Both the position numbers and the translations under genes were made by a program. 8,998 nucleotides of DNA from JBFYTX01 sp964442335 (GTDB lineage Bacteria; Chloroflexota; Dehalococcoidia; Dehalococcoidales; RBG-16-60-22). Positions 1-5,983 of this stretch are shown one piece after another. Position 1 is the first letter of the stretch; every line of letters starts with the position of its first letter. Under the pieces are notes generated by a model, which was not told the origin of the DNA, did no database searches, and saw only the letters and a program-made list of their open reading frames with translations. The stretch lies in NCBI GenBank assembly GCA_964442335.1, contig CAYTZI010000090.1, forward strand, positions 1-8,998, in the 5' to 3' direction.

Positions 1-7
1 ATTGGCG

Positions 8-28
8 TCTCCCTTTCGTAAAGGGAGA
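8..28. repeat. Short perfect hairpin, 9-bp stem and 3-base loop
   Basis: Bases 8-16 (TCTCCCTTT) pair perfectly with 20-28 (AAAGGGAGA) around a CGT loop. No T-run follows on either strand, so it is not a standard terminator. Its CTCCC/GGGAG core resembles the larger hairpin at 7642-7664, so it is probably part of the same dispersed repeat family that fills the gaps between transcription units here. Confidence 0.6.
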
Positions 29-53
29 TAAGAGAGGGATTTTCTTTCCCTAT

Positions 54-124
54 TCACCCCCTCTCAAACAATCTTAAGTCTGAACAATAATAAGAAGCTG
101 TAAGAGAGGGGGCCAGGGGGTGAG
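54..124. repeat. G/C-rich dispersed repeat with inverted arms
   Basis: CCCCCTCTC at 57-65 is the exact reverse complement of GAGAGGGGG at 104-112, and TCACCCCC (54-61) is that of GGGGGTGA (116-123), so two alternative long-loop pairings exist. The 13-mer CCCCTCTCAAACA at 58-70 recurs exactly at 8972-8984. The right arm (104-124) also matches the reverse complement of 8959-8979 with few changes. No protein is convincing here. It looks like a dispersed intergenic element, not a gene. Confidence 0.6.
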
Positions 125-189
125 TATAAGATATCAACGAGAAGCAGTCGTTACTCTTGTGTTTATTAGCCCTGAGGCTTTTTGTAAAA

Positions 190-207
190 TAGGGTATAAT
201 AGTATCA
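190..207 (+). promoter_or_regulatory. Putative promoter -10 region for the cysE operon
   Basis: TAGGGTATAATAGTATCA contains a consensus TATAAT at 195-200. Transcription would start near 207, leaving a leader of about 22 bases before the cysE ATG. No good -35 hexamer is seen 16-18 bases upstream. The same string, with one A/T change and one insertion, recurs just before nadA (3698-3716), which supports it being a real promoter element. Confidence 0.55.
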
Positions 208-228
208 TGGAGTAATCGGGACGGAGCT

Positions 229-954
229 ATGTTCAAGATCCTGAGGGAGGATATCCAGACTGTCTTTAATAAGGACCCGGCCGCGCGTGGCGTCGCCGAG
301 ATTATCCTTTGCTACCCCGGGCTGCACGCTCTCTGGGCGCACCGGATTGCCCATTTTCTGTGGCGTCATCATATGAGGCTTTTGGCCCGCATACTCTCGC
401 AGCTGACCCGTTTCTTAACGGGAATCGAGATTCACCCCGGCGCCAGCATCGGGAGGCGCTTCTTTATCGACCACGGCGCCGGGATTGTTATCGGCGAGAC
501 CGCTGAGGTCGGCGACGATGTGCTGATGTACCAGGGGACCAGCCTGGCCGGTACATCCCTGAAAAAAGGCAAGCGCCATCCGACCATCGGGAATAATGTG
601 GTCATCGGCGCCGGTGCTATCGTATTGGGCGCGATTAACATCGGCGACGGCGCCAGGATTGGCGCAGGTTCGGTGGTGATACACCCGGTGCCGGCGGGAG
701 TGACCGTCGTCGGCATTCCCGGCAGGGCGGTCACCAAGCAGGACAGGGCCGCTGCTGAGCTGGAGCACGGTCGACTGCCCGACCCCGTTGCCGAGGCTAT
801 CCGGCTTGTTCTCGGAGAGAATGGTAAGCTTGAGGAGCGGCTCGCCCGGCTCGAAGAACTGAGCGGACTGACTGTCCCCCCTGACGAGCTCCGCGAAAGC
901 CGTCAGGAAATCGAAAAGGAATTCGAGAATGAACTGGAGCAGGGCGGCGGGTAA
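229..954 (+). CDS. cysE: Serine O-acetyltransferase
   Basis: Transfers acetyl from acetyl-CoA to L-serine, giving O-acetylserine, the carbon skeleton for cysteine (cytosolic). The 241-residue protein has a short helical N-terminal domain (about 1-65) followed by left-handed beta-helix hexapeptide repeats (about 66-165). The catalytic DHG of the family is at Asp81-His82 in FIDHGAGIVIGETAEVGDD, and the second active-site His is His117 in KRHPTIG. The repeats end in the usual VVGIPGRAV. Residues 170-241 form a charged, probably helical or coiled-coil tail that short bacterial CysE proteins often lack. The ATG at 229 follows GGAG at 223-226 very closely; a second GGAG lies at 209-212. It is the first gene of the operon, with mnmA starting 3 bases after its stop. 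O-acetylserine could feed a cysteine synthase, which is not in this window. Confidence 0.94.
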   Translation: MFKILREDIQTVFNKDPAARGVAEIILCYPGLHALWAHRIAHFLWRHHMRLLARILSQLTRFLTGIEIHPGASIGRRFFIDHGAGIVIGETAEVGDDVLMYQGTSLAGTSLKKGKRHPTIGNNVVIGAGAIVLGAINIGDGARIGAGSVVIHPVPAGVTVVGIPGRAVTKQDRAAAELEHGRLPDPVAEAIRLVLGENGKLEERLARLEELSGLTVPPDELRESRQEIEKEFENELEQGGG

Positions 955-957
955 ATC

Positions 958-1992
958 ATGAAAGTCGCTGTGGCCATAAGTGGGGGAGTGGACTCCTTGG
1001 TGGCGGCCGCCCTTCTCAAAAAAGCCGGTCATGACGTTACCGGCGTCACCATGAAAGTGACCGGCGATTCCCGCCCTGAAATCGCTGCCGCCGCCGTCGC
1101 CCGCCGTTTGGGTATACCACACCGCGTTATCGACTTGCGGGATGTCTTCAGGAGCCGTGTCATCGACTACTTTTGCGGGGAGTATCGCCGCGGGCGTACT
1201 CCTAATCCCTGCATCGTCTGTAACGCCTGTATCAAGTTCGGCGCGCTGTGGGAGGAAGCGGAAAAAACGGGGTCGGAAGCCCTGGCTACCGGCCACTATG
1301 CCCGGATAGAAAGAGACGGTGGAAAATATCTGCTGAAAAAGGGTCGGGATAAAAAAAGGGACCAGTCGTATTTTCTCTACCTGCTCACGCAGGAGCAGCT
1401 CGGCAGGACTTTTTTCCCTGTGGGAGGGCTGACCAAGCGGGAAGTTAAAAAAATCGCGGCGGACCTCGGTCTTCCCGCCGTCTCCCGGCCCGAAAGCCGC
1501 GAGATTTGCTTTATTCCTGATAACGACCATGCCGCTTTCCTGGAAAGCTATACAGGGGAGTCTTTTACGCCCGGTCCCATCCTCGATGAGACCGACCGGA
1601 CGCTGGGGCGGCACAGGGGTATCGCCTCTTACACCGTCGGCCAGCGCAAGGGCCTGGGAATAGCCGCCCCGGAGCCGCTCTACGTTACCGCTATCGATTC
1701 CACCCGTAACGCCGTTGTCGCCGGGCCTAAGGAAAATACGTACAGTACGGAGCTTGTCGCCGACTGTCTCCACTGGATATCTGTAGCCCCGCCCTGCCTC
1801 CCGATGGGTGTTAAGGCTAAAATCAGGTATCGCCACGCGGAGGCGGACGCCGTCGTTGCGCCGCGGGCGGGCGGTACTGTCTCTGTTAAGTTCAACGAGC
1901 CGCAGATGGCTGTTACCCCCGGTCAGGCTGTGGTCTTTTACCGGGGTGACATGGTCGTCGGCGGTGGTACAATAATAAAAAAGGGGTCCTAA
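958..1992 (+). CDS. mnmA: tRNA-specific 2-thiouridylase MnmA
   Basis: Uses ATP and relayed sulfur to make 2-thiouridine at U34 of Glu, Gln and Lys tRNAs. The N-terminal PP-loop ATPase is marked by SGGVDS (8-13). The TPNPCIVCN motif (81-89) carries Cys85 and Cys88, with Cys91 close by, and the acceptor cysteine is Cys184 in SREICFIP. DQSYFLY (135-141), ASYTVGQRKGLGI (223-235) and the C-terminal beta-barrel ending FNEPQMAVTPGQAVVFY are standard. Two oddities: E. coli has Asp at the Cys85 position (DxxC), and the region after TMKVTGDS (31-38) is shorter than usual and lacks the ED-A-R motif, which reads AAAAVARRLGIP here. Length is 344 residues against roughly 355-370 for the family. Clear family call; strict U34 specificity is inferred. 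Confidence 0.93.
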   Translation: MKVAVAISGGVDSLVAAALLKKAGHDVTGVTMKVTGDSRPEIAAAAVARRLGIPHRVIDLRDVFRSRVIDYFCGEYRRGRTPNPCIVCNACIKFGALWEEAEKTGSEALATGHYARIERDGGKYLLKKGRDKKRDQSYFLYLLTQEQLGRTFFPVGGLTKREVKKIAADLGLPAVSRPESREICFIPDNDHAAFLESYTGESFTPGPILDETDRTLGRHRGIASYTVGQRKGLGIAAPEPLYVTAIDSTRNAVVAGPKENTYSTELVADCLHWISVAPPCLPMGVKAKIRYRHAEADAVVAPRAGGTVSVKFNEPQMAVTPGQAVVFYRGDMVVGGGTIIKKGS

Positions 1993-1993
1993 C

Positions 1994-2143
1994 ATGGTAA
2001 AGATAATCGCGGTCTGTACCAGCGAGAAAAAGGGCATGAGAAAGACCTCGCGGGCGGAGATAAATATCAAAAAAGACTACGGCGTTGCCGGGCCCGGCGA
2101 ATCTCTGGAAGTAATCGGAGATAAAGTGAAAAATGCCGCCTAG
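1994..2143 (+). CDS. 49-residue MOSC-like mini-ORF, probably an internally deleted MOSC gene
   Basis: An ATG one base after the mnmA stop opens an intact 49-codon frame. Its start, MVKIIAVCTSEKKGMRKTS, followed by EINIKKDYGVAG, matches the N-terminal strand pattern of MOSC-domain proteins (typically xVxAVxxSxxKGxxK...GxxGD). The last part, PGESLEVIGDKV, reads like the C-terminal end of a MOSC domain (KPGDxIEVI). The roughly 100 residues between these, including the conserved cysteine of the domain, are missing. The simplest reading is an in-frame internal deletion that left a short frame still coupled to its neighbours: its last 11 bases overlap the start of fdhD copy 1. MOSC proteins act with molybdenum cofactor, which fits the FdhD neighbours. 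It could instead be a genuine small protein or an assembly collapse. MOSC ancestry is from memory of the family, not a search. Confidence 0.55.
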   Translation: MVKIIAVCTSEKKGMRKTSRAEINIKKDYGVAGPGESLEVIGDKVKNAA

Positions 2144-2849
2144 AGTTCTCAAGACAGTAGATTACACCAGGGCCAGCGGCGAATGTGGGCCCGCGCGGGA
2201 GAGAATCGTAAGGGAGGCCGCCCTGACCATATCCGTCGACGGCAACCCCTTTGCCACGGCGATGCTCATGCCCTCTATGGAAAAAGAGTTCGTCGTCGGC
2301 AATCTCTACGCGCATGGCGTTATCGGTTCCGCCGGCGATATAAAATCGCTTGACATAATAAACAATACTGCCCGTGTTGCTCTGGCGAAAAAGAAGAAGG
2401 GCGGCGACCTTTCCGCTATCGTCCGCTCTGACCTCACGGTTACCGCCGAAGATATTTTTAACTGCGTTAAAGCCATCCTGAAGTCGGAGGTCTTTACCGA
2501 GACGGAGGCCGTCCATTCCGCCGGGCTGTTCCTCGATGGGAAAGAGGCACTGTGTATAGCGGAAGACCTGGGAAGGCACAACGCCCTCGATAAAGTAATC
2601 GGCTGGGGCCTGCTTCACGGCGTTGATTTCAACCGTACTGTTGCCGCTTCCACGGGCAGGCAGCCCTCGGAGATGATTATCAAGTGCCGTAATGCCGGTA
2701 TCCCTGTAATCGCCACCAAGGGCGTGCCCACGACGCTCGCTATTGAAATTGCTGAAAAGTCCGGGATTACCATTGCCGGGCTGGTCCGGGGAGATACCAT
2801 GATTGTCTACTCGCGCCCCGGGCGGATTGAAGGCGCCGATGAAGAGTAA
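2133..2849 (+). CDS. FdhD-family protein, copy 1 (lacks the CxxC loop)
   Basis: FdhD normally takes sulfur from the IscS desulfurase and sulfurates the Mo/W-bis-MGD cofactor of formate dehydrogenase. This 238-residue copy keeps the fold markers: LTISVDGNPFATAM (31-44), PSMEKEFVVGNLYAHGVI (47-64), EAVHSAGLF (125-133), the signature EDLGRHNALDKVIG (144-157), STGRQPSEM (173-181) and a C-terminal GITIAGLVRGDTMIVY. The loop that should carry the sulfur-relay CxxC (TGCGVCG in E. coli) is about residues 93-105, IVRSDLTV, and has no cysteine. Its cysteines are elsewhere (18, 111, 141, 185). The ATG at 2133 is the first start after an in-frame TGA and overlaps the MOSC-like ORF by 11 bases; GGAG at 2117-2120 is a distant ribosome site. 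Family membership is clear, but sulfurtransferase activity is doubtful. Confidence 0.85.
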   Translation: MPPRVLKTVDYTRASGECGPARERIVREAALTISVDGNPFATAMLMPSMEKEFVVGNLYAHGVIGSAGDIKSLDIINNTARVALAKKKKGGDLSAIVRSDLTVTAEDIFNCVKAILKSEVFTETEAVHSAGLFLDGKEALCIAEDLGRHNALDKVIGWGLLHGVDFNRTVAASTGRQPSEMIIKCRNAGIPVIATKGVPTTLAIEIAEKSGITIAGLVRGDTMIVYSRPGRIEGADEE

Positions 2850-3687
2850 GGCTACCGGCTATCGGAAGTGGAGGCCCGTGTCGGAGACGCTCCCGTGCCG
2901 CAGGCTGGCGGACGGCCGTTTTGCGCGGTCGGAGACCGCCGTCACTATAGAAGAAGAGCTTCAGGTAAACGTCAATGGCAGGCATCTGGTCACCGCTTCT
3001 ATTACGCCGAGCATGGAAAAGGAGTTCGTTACTGGCTACCTGTTCGGGCAGGGGTTTATCAATAACCTTAAAGACATCGCGTCCATGGAAGTGGAAGAAA
3101 GCGCAGTCAAGGTGCGTCTGGCGGCTTCGGTGAAATTCAGCGGGGTTGAGGCCGCCAGCTATCGTATCGTTTCCGGTGGAGGACGTGTGGCTTACTATGA
3201 TGCCGACCTCCCCCAGATAAAGAGCCGGATACAGGTCGGCCAGGGGACTATTTTCAAAGCTATGGACACGCTTTTCGAGACCGCACGTATCTATCGCGAG
3301 ACGGAGGGCGTGCACGCCGCCGGGCTGTTTACCGCCGCGAGTGGCCTTATTTGTATCGTGGAAGATATCGGCAGGCACAACAGCCTGGATAAAGTCGTCG
3401 GCTATACACTCCTTAATGGTGTCGACCGGGCTAACGTTTTCCTTGTCTCGACCGGACGCATGGCATCCGAGATGGTGTCGAAAATTTGCCGGGCGGGCAT
3501 CCCTTTAGCCGCTACCAAGACCGCCGTGACCGATAAGGGACTGGAAATCGCGCGGAAACACGGGCTGACCATTATCGGATTCGTGCGGGACGCCGGCACG
3601 CATATCCATACTGATATGGAAACGAGGGTCGTCGACAACGCCGGAATGAAAATCTATACCGGCGCCTGGAGAGTGCCCTGTGAATAA
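2839..3687 (+). CDS. fdhD: FdhD-family protein, copy 2 (lacks the CxxC loop)
   Basis: A 282-residue tandem paralogue of the preceding gene; TPSMEKEFVTGYLFGQGFI (56-74) and EDIGRHNSLDKVVG (175-188) align directly with copy 1. The N-terminal half is more standard, including a divergent loop IVSGGGRVAYYD (110-121) where E. coli has TGCGVCG. The loop is present here, but glycine stands where cysteine is expected. EGVHAAGLF (156-164), STGRMASEM (204-212) and GLTIIGFVRDAG (242-253) complete the fold. The C-terminal tail from about residue 254 is longer than in copy 1 and differs from the usual VYT ending. I chose the ATG at 2839 over an in-frame TTG at 2803 because GAAGG lies a few bases upstream and the resulting 11-base overlap with copy 1 is the same size as the overlap at its other end. 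The role is probably Mo/W enzyme maturation; the chemistry is uncertain. Confidence 0.86.
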   Translation: MKSKATGYRKWRPVSETLPCRRLADGRFARSETAVTIEEELQVNVNGRHLVTASITPSMEKEFVTGYLFGQGFINNLKDIASMEVEESAVKVRLAASVKFSGVEAASYRIVSGGGRVAYYDADLPQIKSRIQVGQGTIFKAMDTLFETARIYRETEGVHAAGLFTAASGLICIVEDIGRHNSLDKVVGYTLLNGVDRANVFLVSTGRMASEMVSKICRAGIPLAATKTAVTDKGLEIARKHGLTIIGFVRDAGTHIHTDMETRVVDNAGMKIYTGAWRVPCE

Positions 3688-3697
3688 GTACACGCGT

Positions 3698-3716
3698 TAG
3701 GGTAAAATAGTCATCA
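3698..3716 (+). promoter_or_regulatory. Putative internal promoter directly upstream of nadA
   Basis: TAGGGTAAAATAGTCATCA closely matches the cysE promoter string at 190-207. The -10-like TAAAAT lies at 3703-3708, which would put the transcript start at about 3714-3716, only 2-4 bases before the nadA ATG. No convincing -35 is visible. The 30-base gap is the widest in the operon, which fits an internal promoter. Confidence 0.45.
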
Positions 3717-3717
3717 G

Positions 3718-4626
3718 ATGGATAAAACGTCGCTGGAGAAGCGTATCCTGGAGCTGAAACGGGAGAGGAACGCCGTCATCCTCGCCCATAACTACCAGCG
3801 CGGCGAGGTCCAGGACGTCGCGGACTTCGTTGGGGATTCGCTTGAGCTTTCTCAGAGGGCGGTTGAGACCGACGCCGATGTTATTGTTTTTTGCGGCGTG
3901 CATTTCATGGCAGAGACTGCCTATATTCTCAATCCGGGCAGGACAATCCTTTTGCCGGACGCCGGAGCCGGCTGCCCCATGGCGAACATGATAACCGCCG
4001 CCCAGCTCAAAAAGCAGAAGCAAAAGATGCCCGGAGCCACCGTGGTCACCTATGTCAACTCTTCCGCCGCCGTCAAAGCCGAGTCGGACTACTGCTGCAC
4101 CTCCGCAAACGGCGTTAAGGTCGTCGCCGGTATCGATAACGACGAGATAATCTTCGTGCCGGACCAGTATCTCGGCGATTTCATCGCCAGGAGGACCGGG
4201 AAAACCCTGACACTCTGGCCCGGCTATTGCCCCACCCACGTCCGCATCCTCTCGGAAGATATCCTCAGCCGGAAAAAGGAGCACCCGGAGGCTAAAGTGG
4301 TCGTTCACCCCGAGTGCCGACCCGATGTCATCGCACTGGCGGATGATGCCCTGAGTACGTCCGGTATGATTCGCTACGCCGCCCGCGAGGACGTTAAGGA
4401 GCTTATCGTGGGCACGGAGATTGATATTCTTCACCGGCTCGGCAAGGAAAATCCCGGCAAGAAGTTTTACCCGGCGTCTAAAAAAGCCGTCTGCCCCGAT
4501 ATGAAAAAAATCACCCTGGAAAAAATATTAGCGTCGCTGGAGTCGATGGAGCCGGTAGTCAGTGTGCCGGAGGATATCCGCCTCCGCGCCAAGGCCGCCG
4601 TCGACCGCATGCTGGCGGTGGTGTAA
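3718..4626 (+). CDS. nadA: Quinolinate synthase A
   Basis: Condenses iminoaspartate (from L-aspartate) with dihydroxyacetone phosphate to quinolinate in de novo NAD synthesis; it needs an oxygen-sensitive [4Fe-4S] cluster. The 302-residue protein shows the three quasi-repeat domains of NadA: ILAHNYQ (21-27), FVGDSLELSQ (37-46), FCGVHFMAETA (58-68), TYVNSSAAVKAESDYCCTSAN (111-131) and HPECRPDV (197-204). The three cluster ligands are assigned to Cys86 (GCPMA), Cys171 (GYCPTH) and Cys259 (AVCPDMKKI), matching the spacing in short archaeal-type NadA. The upstream frame closes at 3703-3705, so ATG 3718 is the first available start; it lacks a Shine-Dalgarno sequence. nadB and nadC are not in the window. 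The cutA ORF begins 3 bases after the stop. Confidence 0.96.
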   Translation: MDKTSLEKRILELKRERNAVILAHNYQRGEVQDVADFVGDSLELSQRAVETDADVIVFCGVHFMAETAYILNPGRTILLPDAGAGCPMANMITAAQLKKQKQKMPGATVVTYVNSSAAVKAESDYCCTSANGVKVVAGIDNDEIIFVPDQYLGDFIARRTGKTLTLWPGYCPTHVRILSEDILSRKKEHPEAKVVVHPECRPDVIALADDALSTSGMIRYAAREDVKELIVGTEIDILHRLGKENPGKKFYPASKKAVCPDMKKITLEKILASLESMEPVVSVPEDIRLRAKAAVDRMLAVV

Positions 4627-4629
4627 GCT

Positions 4630-4953
4630 ATGCAGCAGTCCGGTTACATCGTGGTTTTAATTACCGCTAAAGACCCCGAGGAAGCGCAGAAAATCTCCGG
4701 CGTGCTGCTCAAGCGCCGGCAGGCGGCGTGCGTTAATATCGTCCCGCAGGTGGACTCCCGTTTCTGGTGGCAGGATAAGCTCGATTCGGCAAAAGAAAGC
4801 CTGCTCATCGTTAAGACCAGGGAGTCGCTTCTGCCGGACATTGTCAAATCGGTCAAGAAGCTCCACAGCTACCGCATCCCGGAGATAATCGCCCTGCCTG
4901 TCGTCGGCGGCAGTCAGGAATATTTGGACTGGCTCGACCGCGAGGTTGTCTGA
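4630..4953 (+). CDS. cutA: CutA1-family protein (divalent cation tolerance family)
   Basis: A small ferredoxin-like-fold protein that forms very stable trimers; it was named for copper/divalent metal tolerance in E. coli, but the true role is unsettled. The 107 residues have the whole family pattern: VLITAKDPEEAQKI (9-22), LLKRRQAACVNIVP (26-39) with conserved Cys34, SRFWWQDK (43-50), ESLLIVKT (56-63), LHSYRIPEIIALPV (78-91) and a final YLDWL (98-102). Length is normal. It starts 3 bases after the nadA stop and ends one base before the E1-like gene's ATG, so it is almost certainly co-transcribed. Nothing links it directly to the sulfur genes apart from position. Confidence 0.93.
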   Translation: MQQSGYIVVLITAKDPEEAQKISGVLLKRRQAACVNIVPQVDSRFWWQDKLDSAKESLLIVKTRESLLPDIVKSVKKLHSYRIPEIIALPVVGGSQEYLDWLDREVV

Positions 4954-4954
4954 C

Positions 4955-5707
4955 ATGCTTACCGGAAAAGAAAAAGAGAAATACGACCGCCAGATGATGT
5001 TGTACGGGTTCGGCGAGGAGGGGCAGGAGAAGCTCAAACGTGCGAAGGTGTTTATCGCCGGGGCGGGGGGCCTCGGCTCGCCGGTAGCCATCTACCTGGC
5101 GGCGGCGGGCGTGGGGACCCTGCGCATCGCTGACCACGACACCGTGGAGATGAGCAACCTTAACCGCCAGGTGCTGCACTGGGAGAAAGACATCGGCGCG
5201 AAAAAGGTGGACTCGGCGGCGGCCAAGCTCAGGAAGCTTAACCCGGATATCGTCATCGAGACTATCGCCGGGGAAATTACCGGGGCTAACGTTTCGCGGC
5301 TTGTCGGTGATTCCGACCTCATTGTCGATGCCATGGATAGTCTGCCAGCGAGGTATATTTTGAATAAGGCTGCTCTGGACAAGGGAATCCCGTTTTTCCA
5401 CGGGGCGGTCTATGGATTCGAAGGCAGGGTAATGACCGTCATTCCTGGCAGGACCGCCTGCCTTAACTGCCTCTACCACGATGTCAAGGTGCGTAAAGAG
5501 AAGTTCCCGGTTATCGGGGTGACCCCTGCCGTCATCGGCTGTATCCAGGCGACGGAGGTCATTAAGTACTTAACGGGCATGGGCGAGCTGTTGACCAACC
5601 GGATTCTGAACTACGATGCTTTAAGAATGAAGTTCACCGAGTTCACCATCAAGCCGGACCCCGGCTGCACCCACTGCGGTAAAATGCTGGGGGAGCGGAG
5701 AAGATGA
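4955..5707 (+). CDS. ThiF/MoeB/HesA-type E1-like adenylyltransferase
   Basis: Adenylates the C-terminal glycine of a ThiS/MoaD-type carrier so that it can be thiocarboxylated. The 250-residue protein has the Rossmann ATP site GAGGLGS (36-42), Asp60 in IADHDTVEMSNLNRQ (58-72), the arginine pair Arg12 (YDRQ) and Arg71, and DAMDSLPARY (125-134). Zinc is expected at Cys169/Cys172 (CLNC) and Cys238/Cys241 (CTHC). No C-terminal rhodanese domain is present, so it is the short form. I chose ATG 4955 over the TTG at 4946 because GAGG at 4942-4945 sits 9 bases before it. The stop overlaps the carrier gene's ATG in ATGA, so enzyme and partner are translationally coupled. Which pathway (Mo cofactor, thiamin, cysteine or tRNA thiolation) cannot be settled from the sequence. 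Confidence 0.9.
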   Translation: MLTGKEKEKYDRQMMLYGFGEEGQEKLKRAKVFIAGAGGLGSPVAIYLAAAGVGTLRIADHDTVEMSNLNRQVLHWEKDIGAKKVDSAAAKLRKLNPDIVIETIAGEITGANVSRLVGDSDLIVDAMDSLPARYILNKAALDKGIPFFHGAVYGFEGRVMTVIPGRTACLNCLYHDVKVRKEKFPVIGVTPAVIGCIQATEVIKYLTGMGELLTNRILNYDALRMKFTEFTIKPDPGCTHCGKMLGERRR

Positions 5708-5976
5708 GCGTAACGATAGAGATACCTTCCGTGTTCGGCAGGTATTCTGACAACAAACTGAGCTTCGAAGTCGAAGGAAAGACCGTCGGCGAAGCTTTAC
5801 ATGCGCTTGGCACACAGTCGCCCGGCCTGAAGAAACTTCTCCTCGATAAAGAGGGCAGGTTGGTGCGCAACTACGACGTGTATGTTAACGGTGAAAGCGC
5901 TTACCCGCATGTCATGACCAGACCTGTCAGGAGCGGCGACAGGCTGAATATCGTGATGATTATCTACGGCGGGTAA
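5704..5976 (+). CDS. ThiS/MoaD/CysO-type beta-grasp sulfur carrier protein
   Basis: A 90-residue ubiquitin-like protein whose C-terminal Gly89-Gly90 (IIYGG) is the expected site of adenylation and thiocarboxylate formation by the preceding E1-like enzyme. Strand and helix order fits the family: VTIEIPSVFGRY (3-14), FEVEGKTVGEALHAL (21-35), PGLKKLLLDKEGRL (40-53), NYDVYVNGE (56-64) and SGDRLNIVMIIYGG (77-90). The opening VTIEIPSVF, the segment GRLVRNYDVYVN and the size recall CysO-like carriers used for cysteine synthesis more than short ThiS (about 65 residues); MoaD (about 80 residues) remains possible. The ATG overlaps the upstream stop by 4 bases and has a GGAG-type site in the end of that gene. 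It is the last gene of the operon and lies 7 bases from the stop of a converging gene. Confidence 0.88.
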   Translation: MSVTIEIPSVFGRYSDNKLSFEVEGKTVGEALHALGTQSPGLKKLLLDKEGRLVRNYDVYVNGESAYPHVMTRPVRSGDRLNIVMIIYGG

Positions 5977-5983
5977 GCCGGCG

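Noticed and set aside
168..183. AGCC-CTGA-GGCT hairpin followed by T residues, as a terminator of an upstream gene
   Set aside because: Only four base pairs in the stem; too weak to support, and no upstream gene is visible.
54..236. A 60-codon minus-strand frame in the leading intergenic region
   Set aside because: It begins next to the cysE start, runs through the repeats, and lacks a ribosome site or any family pattern.
415..2070. A 551-codon open frame on the minus strand across cysE and mnmA
   Set aside because: It is antisense to two clear enzymes, its translation is low-complexity with no recognisable domain, and such long antisense frames are common in sequence with G/C-rich third positions.
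2803..2838. TTG start for the second FdhD, extending it by 12 residues
   Set aside because: The ATG at 2839 has a better placed GAAGG and a shorter overlap; the extra residues do not match the FdhD N-terminus.
3697..4434. A 245-codon minus-strand frame opposite nadA
   Set aside because: Gly/Asp/Val-rich translation without motifs; nadA on the other strand carries every family motif.
4946..4954. TTG start for the E1-like gene
   Set aside because: The GAGG at 4942-4945 directly abuts it, while the ATG at 4955 has that site at a proper distance.
4853..5479. A 208-codon minus-strand frame opposite cutA and the E1-like gene
   Set aside because: No domain can be seen, and the plus-strand genes fully explain the stretch.
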